A stretch of DNA of 7,154 bases from assembly GCA_023146355.1 (NCBI GenBank), contig JAGLCH010000386.1, positions 1 through 7,154 of the forward strand. The letters run 5' to 3'. Position numbers and translations under genes: made by a program. Source of the DNA: Bacteriovoracaceae bacterium. GTDB taxonomy: Bacteria; Bdellovibrionota; Bacteriovoracia; Bacteriovoracales; Bacteriovoracaceae. This document shows, piece after piece, positions 6,403 to 7,154 of the stretch. Each line of letters opens with the position of its first letter. Position 1 is the first letter of the stretch. Below the pieces are notes generated by a model, which worked only from the letters and a program-made list of their open reading frames with translations, was not told where the DNA came from and ran no database searches.

Positions 6403-7154
6403 ATGAACAAAATCTCTGTGATTATTTTGACACAAAACAACGGTAATACCATTTCTCGAACACTTAAATCAGTGATGAGTTTTGACGAGATTGTGGTTAT
6501 TGACGGAGGAAGTACTGACAATACATGTGCTTTGGCAGAATCCTATGGAGCTAAGCTAGTTACCAATAAATTTAAGGGATTCACAGAGCAACGCAACTTT
6601 TCTTTGACCCAAGTTACACATAAATGGTGCTTAGTAGTAGATAGCGATGAAGAGATTACTGATGAGTTGCGTAAAAGGCTATACCAAGTAATCAACAGCA
6701 AAAAAACTAAAAAGCTCTACCGAATAATGAGAACAGAATATCTTCTAGGAAGAGAAAATGATTATGGCTATAACAGAAGCTTCTATCAAGAGCGATTTTT
6801 TAATAAGGATCATGTAAAATACCTCGGAGACCTTCATGAGTACCCAGTCATAGATGGGGAAAAAGTAGGAATGAATCACCCAGAAACAGAAAATCTTCCT
6901 AAAAATCTTCGCATGCACCACAATCCAGAAAATTCTGTAGAGATGATCCTAAATAGACTTCCAAAATATGTTCTTTTAAAGGCAAAGGAAAAAATAAGTC
7001 AAAATAGAAAGACATCACTGATAGAAGTTCTAACAGTTTTCCCTGTTTCATTTATTAGAATATTCATGCGTAGATGGCGAGCGGGAAGAATTGCTATATT
7101 TGAAGCACTGATAAAATCTACTCATAGAATGCTCGTTAAGCTTTTAATATATGA
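6403..7154 (+). CDS. GT2 glycosyltransferase, WaaE/KdtX-like, 3' truncated
   Basis: The reading frame is open from ATG 6403 to the window end (250 complete codons plus two bases); the final TGA is out of frame, so the stop lies beyond the edge. Seen: an N-terminal strand ISVIILTQNNGNTI (4-17) typical of GT2; DGGSTDNT (34-41), the donor-binding segment; KGFTEQRNFSL (58-68); the metal-binding acidic cluster DSDEEI (80-85) in the DADE position; the conserved RFF...GDLHEYP (131-148) with HE at 145-146; and a C-terminal basic-hydrophobic tail (206-250), as in LPS-core beta-glucosyltransferases of the WaaE/KdtX family, which add glucose to a core heptose. Judging by that family, only some 10 residues are probably missing. 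The tail could bind the membrane surface. Codon use is more AT-rich than in its neighbours. LPS-core function is inferred from the family and from the adjacent divergent msbA. Confidence 0.88.
   Translation, partial: MNKISVIILTQNNGNTISRTLKSVMSFDEIVVIDGGSTDNTCALAESYGAKLVTNKFKGFTEQRNFSLTQVTHKWCLVVDSDEEITDELRKRLYQVINSKKTKKLYRIMRTEYLLGRENDYGYNRSFYQERFFNKDHVKYLGDLHEYPVIDGEKVGMNHPETENLPKNLRMHHNPENSVEMILNRLPKYVLLKAKEKISQNRKTSLIEVLTVFPVSFIRIFMRRWRAGRIAIFEALIKSTHRMLVKLLIY

Noticed and set aside
7152..7154. TGA at the window end as the stop of the WaaE-like gene
   Set aside because: It is out of frame: the frame from 6403 ends with TAT followed by two bases, so the gene continues beyond the window.

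Overview
The window is a compact chromosomal stretch of moderate-to-low GC (roughly 40% by eye) from a bacterium that almost certainly has an LPS outer membrane. It carries an MsbA-type lipid exporter between several glycosyltransferases, one of which resembles the WaaE/KdtX LPS-core family. The single-chain, zinc-ribbon glycyl-tRNA synthetase argues against a typical gamma- or beta-proteobacterium, which use the two-subunit enzyme. A Bdellovibrionota or other delta-proteobacterial-type lineage would fit, but that is an inference and not something the sequence proves. I see no insertion sequence, CRISPR array, tRNA, rRNA or phage gene.

Layout. Positions 1-79 are an edge fragment whose coding strand I cannot settle. 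A cytoplasmic beta-lactamase-fold serine hydrolase (minus strand, 80-967) follows glyQS (minus strand, 1029-2354). The two are separated by an intrinsic terminator (998-1021), with a promoter placed so close to the hydrolase ATG that its mRNA is probably leaderless. A 204-bp divergent intergenic region follows; it holds a good sigma70-type promoter for the next gene and a 12-bp perfect palindrome next to the glyQS ribosome binding site. A GT4-family glycosyltransferase (plus, 2559-3647) converges on a GT2-like glycosyltransferase (minus, 3636-4526), and their coding ends overlap by 12 bp. The GT2-like gene lies 11 bp downstream of msbA (minus, 4538-6250) and is probably cotranscribed with it. 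A 152-bp divergent region then leads to a second GT2 enzyme of the WaaE/KdtX type (plus, 6403 to the window end, truncated just short of its expected C-terminus).

Functional reading. From about 2559 to the right edge the window looks like part of a lipopolysaccharide or surface-glycan locus. Three cytoplasmic glycosyltransferases could decorate a lipid-linked core, and MsbA would flip lipid A-core across the inner membrane. The left half is housekeeping (glycine charging) plus a hydrolase of unknown substrate. I did not find a clearly new multi-gene system. The points most worth a second look are the leaderless hydrolase gene, the convergent gene overlap, the GT2-like enzyme tied to msbA, and the different codon use of the WaaE-like gene.
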